A stretch of 64,000 bases of DNA from Phytophthora quininea (Eukaryota; Oomycota; Peronosporomycetes; Peronosporales; Peronosporaceae), in the NCBI GenBank assembly GCA_011947345.1, contig JAAVTG010000917.1, positions 111,456-175,455 on the forward strand, read 5' to 3'. The position numbers and the translations under genes were made by a program. How positions within the stretch are numbered: the first letter of the stretch is position 1; the number at the start of each line of letters is the position of its first letter. Below the pieces are notes generated by a model. The model worked only from the letters and a program-made list of their open reading frames with translations, did not search any database and was not told the origin of the DNA. This document shows positions 30,394 through 42,535 of the stretch, one piece after another.

Positions 30394-33300
30394 ATGCCCC
30401 GCTGGAGTTCGGTGCTGCTGCCGACCGCAACGGCACTCGCCACGCTCGCCCCCGAGCAGGTGCGAGCCGCCAGTGCCGACCAAATGGACTTCGCCGCCTG
30501 CCCCATCCGACACCGCCCCGAGTACTTCTGCTGCGAGTACTCGGAGACTACCAAGGTGCTCTACACCAAGTACAACCGACCGACGGGGGCGACTACGAGT
30601 CCTTCTACGTGGACGGCTGGAACAAGCGGCGCCAGGTCAACTTCCCGTACGTCATGTACCACCCGAAGACACCCAAGTTCTACTACGACGAGCCCAGCAC
30701 GGTGTGTCGGGTGCACGCCGTGGCCAACACGCAGACCGGTGAGCTGACGGAGGAGCTGCAGTGCGGCGACACCAACTCGTCGCTCGTTGCGGACTCGCAG
30801 GACAGCACTTCCTTTTGGACGTACCCAGCCAACGTTCGCAACAACAACGCCACGTTCCCGATCGGTGCCAACTGCTACAGCCTCATGCTGCGTGACGGCT
30901 CGGTCGACACCGACCTGAAGGACACATGCACGTCCACGTCAACTTCTGCTGAGCCTCGCTTCACCCAATTCACTGAGACCCCGTTGGTGATCATCTATCT
31001 GCTGTATCTGGCGTTCTTCCTCATTCTGGGGGCTTGGACCGGTTATAAGCACTACCTGCAGATGAAGAACAAGTCGATCAATGAGATGGACAAGCGATTG
31101 CTGGCTACTCCGAACACTCCCCTTCAGGCTGTAGCGGGCAGTGCTGTCGGCCGCCATACGAGCGTCCGTGCATCAGACACTCGTCTGCAGAATGAGGCCC
31201 GAGAGGACATTCTCCAGACGGGCTTCTCCACGTCGTTCATCGGATCTTTTGTGTTCGCCTGTGTGGTGGTCGCGACCGTGGCGCTCAACGTGCTTCTGAT
31301 TATCGTAATTGCCGACTACTACGGCAACTTCGACCCGCCGCTCTTTGACGCATCCGAGGACAATGCCGTGGTGTTCATCGTGGTGTGGGCCATCACGTCC
31401 GTCTGGTTTGTCGTCATTGTGACCACGCAGGATCGAATGTTCAACTTCTTCCGTCTGCGAGTTCCGCTCGAAAAGTGCGACTACGTCTACATGCTGAAGC
31501 GCGACGACACGGAAGTGCTGCTGGCCGATCGCTCGGGTGTCTCGGACTTTGTGGCCAAGATCGAGAGTTGCTTTGCTCCGAAAGGAAAGCTGAACGGCTA
31601 CCGGACGACGATCCCGGTGGTGAAGGTTGATGGTCTTCGCATTGTCGAATTCCAGCATGTGCGCTACGTGTACGAGGAATCCGAGGGTCGTTTTGTGCCA
31701 GGTGCTGTTGCGCTTGGTCGTACGTACGAAGACATGCAGCGTGAGTCTGGTGGTTTGTCCGATTCGGAGGCCAAGGACCGCATCAACACTGTTGGTCTTA
31801 ACTCGGTGGATGTCGAGATGCCGTCGCTGCCGGTTTCGATGGCCCACGAGTTCTTCACGCTGTTCTACGTCTACCAGATCATGTGCTACTACGTCTGGTA
31901 CTACTTCACGTACTGGAACATGGGCATCGTTATGACGGTCGTGGTCGTTGGTGCTGCCGTCGTCAACATCTACACGCAGCGCCAGATCCAGTCGTCTATC
32001 GTCCGAATGACTCGCTACCGCACGGATGTGACGGTGTTCCGCAACGGTGAATGGCGCGTGGTGTCTTCTCCCGACGTTGCCCCAGGCGACCTCGTGAAGG
32101 TGTCCGAGAACTGGGTGGTGCCATGCGATATGGCCATCATCAAGGGCACGACGGTGTGCGACGAATCGATGCTGACGGGCGAGTCGATGCCGGTGCAGAA
32201 GTTCCCGATCCCTGAGCGCAGCAACGAAGTGTACGACCCCGAGAAGGGCAGCAAGAAGCACACGCTGTTCTCTGGTACCCGCGTGTTGTCTTCGGGCCGT
32301 AATGAGGAGATCCTTGCGGTTGTACAGACCACGGGTGCGCACACGACTAAGGGTCTTCTCATCCAGTCCATTTTGTTCCCGGTCCCGATGCGCTTCAAGT
32401 ACAACGAGCACCTCAAGGTTTTAATCGGGGTTTGTTGATCTACGCTGTTGTCGCTTGTATCCTTGTCGTGAACTTCCTCCTCGGCAATGGCAAGCTGAGC
32501 AACCGGTTCGCTGCATTCTGTTACGCCATTTTCGTTCTTTCGTCGGTGATCAGTCCGCTTCTGCCAGTGGTGATCACGGTGGGCCAAGTGAACGCTTCTC
32601 AGCGTCTCGAAAAGCAGGGTATCTTCTCTCTCAACGTGCAGCGGATCACTCTGTGTGGTAAGGTCCGCATTTTCTGCTTCGACAAGACCGGCACCCTCAC
32701 CAAGCAGGGCCTCGACTTCCTCGGTGTTCAACCTGTGAAAAACAACTTGTTCGACCCCATCGCCAGGGACATCCAGGGAGCTCCTCCGTCCGAGGAAATG
32801 CAGTTCGCGTTGGCTACTTGCCACGCTGTCGGCTCACTCGAAGACCGCCTGGTCGGAAATGAAGTTGAAGTGCGCATGTTCACGGCCACGGGCTGGGAGC
32901 TGGTCGAGAAGGAGGGCGAAGTGCCGTACGTCAAGTCGAAGGTGGACCCTGGTCTCGAGCTGGAATTTGTCAAGCGCTACGACTTCGACCACCACCGCAT
33001 GTCGATGAGCGTGGTGGTGCGCAACCGCAAGAACGGCAAGTACTACGTCTTCTGCAAGGGTTCGTACGAGCGCATGCAGCAGTTGAGCATCCCCGGCAGC
33101 GTCCCCGCGGACTACAAGACGGTGGCTGATCGTCTCGCGAAGGACGGCTGCTATGTGCTGGGCATGTCGTACCGCGAGTTGCCCAACGACTGGACCCGCG
33201 AGCAGGTCGAGAAGTTCGCTGCCAACCGCGAGGCTGTCGATGATGATCTGTCGCTGCTGGGTCTGATCCTCTTCCGAAATGAACTGAAGGACGACACGGC

Positions 33301-34574
33301 CGATGCCATCGCGAAACTCAAAGCAGGAGACATCCGTACGGTCATGATCACCGGAGACAACGCCATGTGTGGCTGCTACATTGCGCGTGCTAGTGGAATG
33401 ATCACCGGCAGCTCTCGTGTGATTTTGGGCGAGATGGTTTCAACGAAGGAAGCGAAGAAGCTGGCGTGGCGCGATGTCGACTCGGAAGAAGAGTACGACT
33501 TGCCCCAGATCAAAAATATGATCGAGGGTAACGAGGATGTGGAGCTGGCTGTGACTGGCGTGGCCTTCGACTACCTTGTCGCAATGGGCGAGATCAACGG
33601 CCTGCTGCTTCACATTCGCATTTACAGCCGAATGACTCCTGATGGCAAGGTCGAGTGCGTCAAACTGCACATGGAGACTGGTGCGGTCACAGGAATGTGC
33701 GGTGATGGTGGCAATGACTGCGGTGCTCTCCGTTTCGCTCACGCCGGTGTTGCGTTGAGCGATGCTGAAGCTTCAGTGGTGTCTCCGTTTACGAGCAAGG
33801 CCAAGTCCATTCAGTCGGTCGTCGATCTGTGCCGTGAAGGTCGCTGCAGTGTCGCGACGTCTTTCGCCTCTGTGAAATTCCTCGTCATTTACGGCCTCAT
33901 TGGTTCTTCGCTGCGCATGTTCCAGTACTACCACGCCGTCAATCTGTCGCAGTGGTGCTGGATCCTGGCTGAAGGCTTTACGCTGGTGGGCTGCTCGTAC
34001 GTGATCACTCTGTCCAAGCCCCTGAAGGAGCTGAAGGACACCCGTCCGACCTCCAGTCTCATCGGACCAACGACGCTGGCCTCCATCCTTGGACAGGAGG
34101 CTCTTAACATCATCTTCCTGTCTTGCGGCGTACACATGCTATCGAGTCAAGTCTGGTACTGCCCATTCTCGCCTGACAACGTCGATGCAGCGAAGTGGTG
34201 GCTCATGTCGGACAACCACATGGCGACGACACTGTTCTTCACGGTCATCACCCAGCAGCACACGGCGTGCTGGACCTTCAGCTTCGGCTCCATCTACCGT
34301 CAGCCGATCTGGCGCAACTACCTGCTGATGGTGTTCTTCGCGTGTCTGGTGGTGCTTGATCTGTACTTGCTGCTGGGTGAGCCCAGTGCTATGACCGACC
34401 AGTTCCGCATCTCGAGCAGCACTAACGTCGTCGGTCTGCCGGATATCCCCATGCCCATGAGCTTCCGTCTCAAGTACCTCGGCATCATCCTGGGCAACAC
34501 CTTCGGCAGCATGTTGTGGGAGTACTTTGTGGTCCTCGGCCCCGTCCGCACGTACTTCCGCAACAAGTACCACA
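30394..34574 (+). repeat. Inverted repeat, right arm (4,181 bp)
   Basis: Counterpart of 20421-24601. After position 34574 the copies differ at many of the remaining coding positions and then share no flank. Confidence 0.9.
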
Positions 34575-34600
34575 AGGATGTTCTTCCCATGAGGAAGTAA
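30394..34600 (+). CDS. P5B-type (ATP13A-like) transport ATPase, copy 2 (two frame breaks)
   Basis: Same organisation, length (4,207 bp) and same two break points as copy 1: the G5 run at 30585-30589 and G4 run at 32427-32430. Conserved TGES, DKTGT, TGDN and GDGGND motifs are all present, so apart from the breaks nothing essential is missing. The few amino-acid differences from copy 1 include Arg for Lys in FDPIARDIQG, Arg for Cys in VVVRNRKNG and Ala for Val in KKLAWRDVD. The C-terminus ends HKDVLPMRK against HTDLIPMRK in copy 1. Upstream sequence is unrelated to that of copy 1, so the genes may be expressed differently. Confidence 0.9.
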
Positions 34601-34706
34601 GGCTAGCCGAACGTATGTCGTGTCGTATCCAGCAGTAGTCGATAAAGGTGATTCCGTCACATCAAACGCAATATTATTCAAGCAATGGTAGCAAGCAAAA
34701 GTCACC

Positions 34707-37700
34707 TCAGTTGCAGTCTTCGAGATCCATGCGGCGGCAGAGGTCATGCAAGAACGAGCGAGTCCACATGTGGCCATTGCCGCGTGACTTCACGAAGTTA
34801 CTCAAAACGGATTCTCGCTCCGAAGCGGTTTGAGAAATTTCTGAGCTCGGCATTTCGCTGATGTTGAGCCAGAACTGTCTCGCCGTTGTGCACTACTGTA
34901 GCTAGGATCTGTAGACTTTGACTACAGTTAGAGCCGAGCGCCAGACTCACGTTGCCAAAGCTGGCGCGCTTTCCAAAGAGGTCAATGCACATGGCAGGTT
35001 CACGAAATGAAAAATGCCTTGCTTTTCCCATGACCAGAACACCACCAAAATATGGTCGGCCTCGTACTCGGACACAAGCAGAACTTGCTTGTTGTTGAAC
35101 ACAAGCAGCACGTCAACCACGCGTAGAAATTCATTCAAGCAGTCCAACTTGGACCGCGCAACGATCGTTGAGAAGAAGTTTGCTGCCCCGAAAATGTGAG
35201 CGCCAACCCAATCCAATTCCGTTAGCTCTTTAGGGAGACCCACTCGCAAATGAAACTCTTCATGTCCTGGTCTCGCACAATGCCGCTCAGATCTTCAACA
35301 GATTGAGCACCTAAGAGAGCAGCGTAGTCCCACACCTTTTCTTTCGCTGCCGCTTGTTGAGCCGACTCCACCTCGTGCTGCTCTTCCGTTTCCTCTTCAA
35401 TTGGCAGCTCTCGTTCGCACGCGTCAGGGTGTGAGGTGACACAAACCTCATCGTCGAGACCAAACTCCTGGCCACAAGCACAAATTGCAGAGACTACATC
35501 GTCGTCAATACCCTCGACCTTCGACGTAATCACTTGAGCAATTGTGTCGCTGGATAACTTTTCCTGATACTTTTGCTGAGTGACCAGTTCTCATCTACTA
35601 ACTCGACGTCGCGATTAAGTCACGTCTTTCGGAAGCGAATTCCGTTGCCAGCCCACTCCAGCAGTCCGCGAACTGACTCGGTTCTAGTGTTGTCCATGAC
35701 CCAGTTTAGTACATCAATCGCGGACAGATCTGCTAGCTCGCTCTTTTCGTTTGTATGCACAATGCCTTGCGCAATCTCATCGAAGCTGGCGATCAACAGT
35801 GACTGATTGCAGCCCAGCTGTCGCATCCGCCCCGCTCCTTGCAGCAATTTGACCTTGGTGAGCTTGGGGCCAAGTGTCGGCACAGCCGAGGTGTCAGGCA
35901 ATAGTTTCATATCGGAGCCTACAGAACGAGCTTCGCCGAAGATAACAAACGTATCTTTCTCTGTCATGGGCGCACCTTCAACGGTATCACTAGACGACGG
36001 GCCTTCTCTGCAATCATCCTGCAATTGTGCTCGCTACGACTATCATAATAGGTCACCCCATCGAATTCAAAGCCAGCCAATGCCAAGGGAAAGTTGGCCA
36101 CGTTGTGGTTTGCGACCCCAGCGGGTCGCGCGCCAGTGTCAATCAGAGCCGCGCATTCTTGACAATCGCGAGGCTGCCTATCTGGTAAAGCGACTGACGG
36201 ACAACAATGCCAACTCCACCGTGATTCCAAGGCAGTGCATCCCGCAACAAGGTACACCGCAAGTTGTTTGGGTAGGCACGTAGTTTCCGAGTGCTATGAA
36301 TGAAGTTTTCTCAAACGATTCTGGTTGCTGGCACAGCTGCGCGTAAACCAGATTTCCTCGCGTGTCTCCTCCAGGCCAAGCGTTCATCCACTGCCGCTGT
36401 TTCAATTCTCCGGACAGTTCCTCGATGAAGCTACTGATAACACTGCTGGACGAAGCATTAAATGGATTCATGCACACGCCCGTAACATCTTTCCACATCA
36501 CAGCCGTGCCTCTTATAGTAGGATTCCAGACGCATTCCTGCTTATAATGGGCAATACTGTACAGGTCGTCCACAGTGCAGGGACCGTGCGATCTCGGAAG
36601 TGAGAATGGACTCGGACTGGCTGTAAAAATCTTTGTTGCGGCAGAAATGACTCGGGACGGCACGTGCTGCTGGTAAAATTGAAGCCATGCGGTCGGACTC
36701 AATTTCGGTAGCGTTGTCATGTCAGACGTTGCCGAGCTAAAAGCAAGAGCTCGTTGGGCTTTTAAACACAAATTTCCACATTCCGCGGCATGTTCAGCAT
36801 GAATATGATTTGAAGAGCGCCGTCTCTTGCAGGTGGAAGTGGTCTTACCAGATACCGCGGCACTGCAAGTCCCGAGCTCAGCCGTCCTTTTGCTTCCATA
36901 GTTTGGTTGCCCGCCGCAAACTTCACATCGAAAGCAAATGCTGGTTCCTGGTTACTCAAATGGAATAATGGGGACCCAACAGTGCGCTTGTTCCAACCGC
37001 GTATATACCCCGTGACGTGTTGAAGCGCTGGAACAGCAGCTCTATCGCTGGCACAGCCATCTTTAAGTCTTCCCAATCAAGAGCAATATTGTACTGCGCA
37101 AGCGAACGGATCTCGCCCACGGACTTTCGGTGAACAAGACGAAATGCAATCCACAACACCAGCATTTCGCGACTGCATTGCTCCACGCCCAAGGCATCAG
37201 TGAGGCGAGGAAGGCGGCGCCAGACATTTTGATATACCTCGACGAGAGTATGAACTCCTCCAGGCTGGTAGATTCGTCGGAAGGATCGTCATTTAGCTGT
37301 AGCGTCCTCATGAATGCTTCTATCGTACGTAGAGCGAGGATATACTTGTGTTTTGAGCTTATATTTCCTCCTTCCACCGCAGTAAGCCAACGCTACTTGA
37401 TGATCCATCAAGGAAACAGCACCCTTTCAAGTTATTCCAAGCTCGGTGGCGCCGTTCATCAATACTACTGCAAGCACCATGAACCACTATTGGGGAAGCA
37501 ATTGCCACACCACAGGTCGAATCATGGAGTTGCTGCAGTGTGCTCGGGTCGGACAGCGTAAAGTCACTCGCGGTTTGGCGGTTCAAGACATCCACAAAGC
37601 CACCGATCTTGGAACGAATCGATATCAACTGATCTTGCAGCGTCGAAACATCGCAGCCGCAGCCCAGTAACTCAACAGTGCTCAAAGTAACCACTTGAAG

Positions 37701-38260
37701 CATGAAGAAAAGATCATCGACACTGGATCATCCTCTGGCAGGTGCAGACTCAACTTGAACAGGACCATCGCTTTCGGCAAAAAGCCATCTCCACAATAAA
37801 CGTTTTGATCAATGGCAGCCTGCACAAGAGGCCAGCAGGTGTCTCGTGGTTGTCCTCCAGTGTGCTGTCCGTCCTCCAAAGGGGCCGCTGTCATCCACAC
37901 CACAGCCCGTTACTGAGGCAACTGCACGGCGGACCACTGTCGCAATCAACTACGGGGTCTTTTGGCGTCCTGGCTTATCTACCGCCGCACTTCGCTCGGA
38001 GCCACTCCGACTTCGGGCTTGGTTGAGCTCGGCTGCGAAGCTTGTACAAACTCCGTCTCCAGAGCTGTATCCAGGTCTGCGCAGTGCAAGATGAGGTGCA
38101 TCTTGGGTACTGCACTGTGAACACACTCACCTTCCGGAAGGAAATACAGTCGACGAACAGAACTTCCATTCCAGCTTGACTTTGGTGGCGCTCAGCTTGT
38201 TTCTCTGCACAACAAAGCCGTACGTGGGCAGCCAGGGGTCGTGCCAGATGTCCCCGCGTC
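34707..38260 (-). pseudogene. Decayed DUF3638/DUF3645-type large protein
   Basis: On the minus strand about a dozen short open pieces in changing frames line up as one long protein. Upstream pieces include YIRGWNKRTVGSPLFHLSNQ and CTVDDLYSIAHYKQ. In the middle, CAALIDTGARPAGVANHN, FDGVTYYDSRSEHNC and FVIFGEARSVGSDMKLLPD with LTKVKLLQGAGRMRQLGCNQ match the helicase-like DUF3638/DUF3645 region, where the usual text is ALIDTGA... and QGA.RMR.(I/L)G. The 3' end (NGHMWTRSFLHDLCRRMDLE) stops at 34707. Lesions average one per 250-300 bp, much denser than in any other gene here, which favours true decay. The 5' boundary near 38.2 kb is approximate. Intact relatives are often labelled ubiquitinyl hydrolase-like without proof. 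Confidence 0.7.
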
Positions 38261-38705
38261 GGTATCTTCCCCCACTAGGAGCCAAGAGATGACGACTCGC
38301 CTGCTGAAGCGACTCCAAACTCATGCACCGCAAAGTCGCAGACCGGGACGACGCGGTCGTCAGCCTCTCTGCGTCTGCGCCGCGTCAACGCTGTACAGAA
38401 GGAGGCGTCTTGACAGACACTCGGGGCCTTGTGCTTGACGCGGAAGACGGGCTTGAGAAGCTCTGCGTCCTCCATCGTCAGTTCTTTTGGCCTTCTCTAG
38501 GACCAGGAAACTTGGCGAGTGAGGGCTCGTGACGCACAGGCTGAAGACGTCGACGGCCAGTGCGAGGCTTCTCTCCGTTGGCGGCCTGTTCCCACAGCTT
38601 CTGGCGCATGCGAGAGCGCTCTAACCGTCAGCACCTCATCCTCTTCGCGCTCCGATCAAAACGTTTTATGTGCACTTTTATCTACGCCACACGCTCGTCG
38701 GTCGA
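38261..38705. other. Intergenic stretch upstream of the TACO1/YebC gene
   Basis: About 440 bp with overlapping short frames only. It may include the far 5' end of the decayed DUF3638-like gene on the minus strand and the promoter of the TACO1/YebC gene. Confidence 0.35.
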
Positions 38706-39972
38706 ATGTCGTTGCTCGCCCATTGCTCCGCCGCGTTCAAGGCGTCGCGGGAGGTCCCTCTGGCTGCTGCCAGCGGCGTCTGGAGCCAGAACGTGCGCTG
38801 GATGGGTCGAGGCCCTACGATCCAGGGCAAAAGAACGCCACGGACGCGGTGCGACTTTGGTCTTGAGCTTCCTACTTGACAGGCAATTGTTGCTGATGGC
38901 TCTTGGTCTGCTAGAAACGCACCGCGACGAATGCCAAGTTGGCGAGGGAGATCATGGTCATTTCCAAGTGTAGGATGTGATAGCCGATCGACTGAGGTGG
39001 TGCGGAGTGTGCAGAAGCTGATGGTGTTGTGGTGATTGCTGCAGCTGTGGGCGGCGACGCTAACAACGTGGTGCGTGCAATGGAGACAACAGTACGAGTA
39101 GTGTCGTGTTCCTAATTGGTTTTTGTTGTTGCTCGTCGCAGCGGTTGGTGGCGGCGGTGAACAAGGCCAAGGCTGCCAACATGCCCAAGGACAAGATCGA
39201 GGCGGCCATCAAGCGCGGCGTCGAAGGCAAAGACGGTAACGCCGCTGTCGATCTCTGACGTGGGATCGCATCGATGCTAACTGAACAATCGCTGCAGGCA
39301 GCAACGCTGAGGCGGTCCTCTACGAGGCCTCGGGTCCTGCTGGCAGTGCAATGATGGTTGGGCTTTCGTTAACATTACTTTGAAAGAAGGACTAATTTGT
39401 GTTGTCGGCTAGATTGAGACGCTAACGGACAACAAGCGCCGAACGGCACCTGCACTACGCCACACCTTAGGCAAGTTCAACGGCTCACTGGGCACGAGCG
39501 GCTCTGTGGCTTGGATGTTCGAACGCAAGGGCTACCTTGAGGTACTGGTCGAGAGGTTTGCAATGGGGTTGTTTTGTTTTAACTGGAGGTGGTGCTTTCA
39601 GATCGAACTGCCTACTGGTGATGCAGCGGTTGATGAGGACTCGCTGATGGAAATCGCGGTACGTTTTTATCGTTTGTCGATATTACTTGTTGGTCTCGAC
39701 TCTCACCCAGTATACAACAGTTAGAAGCAGGGGCAGACGACGTCGAAATGCGTGAAGGCCTAGCGCAGGTGACTTGTGAGCCAACCGAGCTAGCTGCCGT
39801 TCGCAAAGGCTTCACGGAAGCAGGATTGGAGCCTGCCATCGCTGAGCTCATCTACAATCCAAAGGAGTTCCTGGATCTTGAGGGAGAGCAACGCGAGTCC
39901 TTCGACAAGCTCATCGATGCTCTCAACGAGGACGAGGATGTGAGCCAGATTCATCACAACGTGAACGAGTAA
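38706..39972 (+). CDS. TACO1/YebC-family mitochondrial translation or transcription factor
   Basis: Eight exons: 38706-38848, 38915-38969, 39045-39070, 39142-39235, 39298-39356, 39413-39541, 39602-39658 and 39721-39972, all with good GT/AG ends. They sum to 815 nt; one base missing in the A4 run 38829-38832 brings it to 272 codons, a normal length. Exon 1 gives a mitochondrial-type leader ([20 protein letters not shown]) and [12 protein letters not shown]. The body has the YebC signatures [53 protein letters not shown] and [16 protein letters not shown], and ends [16 protein letters not shown]. Human TACO1 activates mitochondrial COX1 translation; bacterial YebC relieves ribosome stalling. 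The open frame at 39748 is only the last exon. Confidence 0.88.
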
Positions 39973-40264
39973 GCGACTAGAGATCGTTGCGAGGCTGCGT
40001 GTTTTGGGGGAAGGCGTCCGAGAACTGAATGAAATCTCAATTATGTGCGGTGAAGCGCGGAGTTTGGGCTCTCGTCTGAGCGGCGTCCGTCTTGCTTCCT
40101 ACCAAATAGATACGCTACTTACCTCCCGTCTCTCGACGGGTGTCTGCTTGCCTGCTTTGCTTATCACTTCTGTCCCTTGCTGATCAGAGATCAGAAAATG
40201 AAAGCCGCTTGTCGTTTTTAACTGCGAGAAGGTCAGCGGGTCGTCCTGCTGGTCTCCAGTCGCT
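39973..40264. other. 3'-to-3' intergenic stretch
   Basis: 292 bp between convergent genes; no repeat or frame of note. Confidence 0.4.
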
Positions 40265-42535
40265 TCAGTAGTTGTCAGCTCGGCCAGGTATGGAGGCGAC
40301 GGGGTTCTCTCCTGGGGAAACAACCTCCACACCTTCCTCCGGCGGTTCCAACTCGTCCATCGGGAACGCTGCGACAACTTCTTCGGCGCGAAGAACTTCA
40401 CGCTTACTCACCAGTTGGACAGCGTCTACAATCTCGTCTGGACTATCATAGCCGTCGTCTTCCTCCTCAGACTCCACTTCAAACTCGCGGCACTGGATGT
40501 TCATGTCGAAGCGCACATGCCGTCCCCGAGCTCGCCTTTTCTTCTTCTTCAGCAGCTCGTTTTGCGCTGCTAGTGACATATATTCGTCCCGGAACTCGAG
40601 AGGCACGCGGTTGCGAGCCTCGCGGATCTTTCTCGCAAGCTCGGCCGCCTTTTGCTCTTCTGCTGTTAGACGCGCGTGCCGTGCAGCTCGCTTGCGACTC
40701 ACCAATCCACTGGCACCTGATCGCCGAGACAATTGCCCCTTGAAGCCGCCTACAAACTCCGCTACACTTGTAGCGCCTGACGACACCCGTACGCGGCCTG
40801 CGAAGTCGGGTGAGTTTACATCCGGGAAGTCACCATCGACCGCCGCCGCACCGTCATGCTCGTCATGTTCGGTTTCATGCTCGTGTTCGTCCTCGTCCTC
40901 CTCGCCCTCCTGCTTTGATCGAATCAAATCCACATCACGAACATTCTGGAACGACCGGCACAACGGATTGTCGTCTTCATCGTAGGCGTCATACGCCAGG
41001 GGCGGCGCTGGCAGATCCTTCCTGGGTTGCAGTCGTGGCAGAGTCTTTAATGGGCCACTGCCACCACCAGTCACGTTCGAAGAGCTCGTAGGGCTTGCCC
41101 CACTGGCTGTACTGGTGCCGCTCGCCGAGCTAGCTCCGCTGATCCTGCTCCCGGCACTCGCTGTGCTGTCCATACTGTCTGTGTAGCCATCCATTTTAAC
41201 CGTACGAACTGGTTGCTTCACCACCTCTTCCTCCACGTCCACCAGCTCCACCACCGTGGCCTTGTGCACCTCCGGTTCGATCTCCACCATTGTAGCTGTA
41301 TGCACCTCAGGTTCTGGCGCCGCCGGCCTGACCGGCACCTCCCAGCTCGAGTCTGTACGGTTGCGATCCACATTTTCTGGGTCCAGCATCGGCACCTCGT
41401 TCTCTGCGATTGGCTGCACGGCAGCAGCGGGACTGCCCAGCACCGCCGTCTCCATGTGCTGGTGTTCCTGCTCCGCCAACACATTCAGGTCGCTGGCCAA
41501 TCCCTTCTTGTCCTTCTTCTTGAACGGGAAGCCCTTGAACCCCAGCAGCGTCTTGCCCTTTTTGTCGTCCTCTGCGTGCTCCTCTGCAATCGGCGCGCCT
41601 ACAAAGTCCGAGCGTCGGTTGTTCTGCTGCCACCCCCTGTCTGCAAGAAGTCCATGTCCGAGCGTCGTCCTGGCGCGTCGTTTCCACGCTGGAGGTTGTG
41701 GGCGAATCCATGCTTGCTGGGCTTGAGGAAGATCTGGCCGATGGCCGAGTCTTCAAAGTACTTTTGCCGTCCGAAGCCGCCACGTAGGGCGTGCCGTCCG
41801 CTGCGTGCTCGATGACGTACGTGACGGTCTCCGGCTGCGGGGCTGTGGTGTCCACGATGTTGGACAGCGCCTTGGACTTGCCCGTCATGACCTCGTTGAG
41901 CACGCTGGAGAGCGAGGACACTGGCTTGGCGTCCTGCGTCCTGTCTGGTGCCTGCTGCTCGTCCGTCTTGGGCTCTGGCGGCAGGCCGAAGCCTCTGCGT
42001 CCGCGTCTGGAGCCGCCGTGGCGTCGGGAGAAGGACAGCTCGTAGGTCGTCTGGCCTGGCTTGACGAAGCGCCGGCGCGAGCGCGAGCGCGTGGGCGGGC
42101 TGGGGAAGCCGTCCACGGGGTCCAGCTCGTCCACGTCGTCGTCGTCCTCGCTCTTGTCGCCCGCCAGCGGGCTGTGGGTCGTGCGCCGCCGCTCGGCGTC
42201 CTCCATGAGCGAATTCATGGCCAGCATGCGCATCGGAGAGGGCGGCCAGGGCGACGGGGACGGCGCTGCTCGCTCGTCTCGCTGTTTGGTTGTGTCGGGT
42301 GTCGGCGGCGTCTCGAGTGGCCTGCGCTGCCGATTTTGGTGTGCCAGAGATGGGCGTCGCCATTCCACGCCAAATGCCGCTTCAACCACACGAGTTTTTG
42401 GCCGTCGCCTTTCGGTGTGCTTTTGGCGGGCGGTCGAGTCTCGCTTTGTGCTGCGAGGCAAGCGAAGACAATCAATCTGTAGACATTCTTCTCCTTCCTC
42501 GCCAAGCTCGATGTCTTTACGCTGGAGCTGCTCAT
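40265..42535 (-). CDS. Acidic, low-complexity protein with a PP1-docking (RVxF-type) motif
   Basis: One long gene in four pieces. Frame changes fall at the T4 run 42334-42337, the T4 run 41762-41765 and the C5 run 41633-41637 (plus strand); adding one base at each joins 757 residues from ATG 42535. No globular domain is recognised. The middle is Asp/Glu-rich and Ser-rich (DEDEHEHETEHDEHD, SRISGASSASGTSTASGAS). Near 40,500 the sequence KKKKRRARGRHVRFDMN holds R-x-V-x-F, the docking site for protein phosphatase 1, followed by an acidic tail. A phosphatase-regulatory or scaffold role is inference from that motif. N-terminal residues LVWLKRHLAWNGDAHLW may form a short structured region. An intron near the 5' end cannot be excluded. 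Confidence 0.6.

Noticed and set aside
20395..34600. Simple recent tandem or segmental duplication of the ATPase locus
   Set aside because: Flanks and the last codons are unrelated or diverged while the coding sequence is near identical, so conversion or cDNA-mediated copying fits better.
38706..39972. TACO1/YebC as several small independent genes or a pseudogene
   Set aside because: All eight pieces join at good splice sites into one family-length protein with a single-base run defect.
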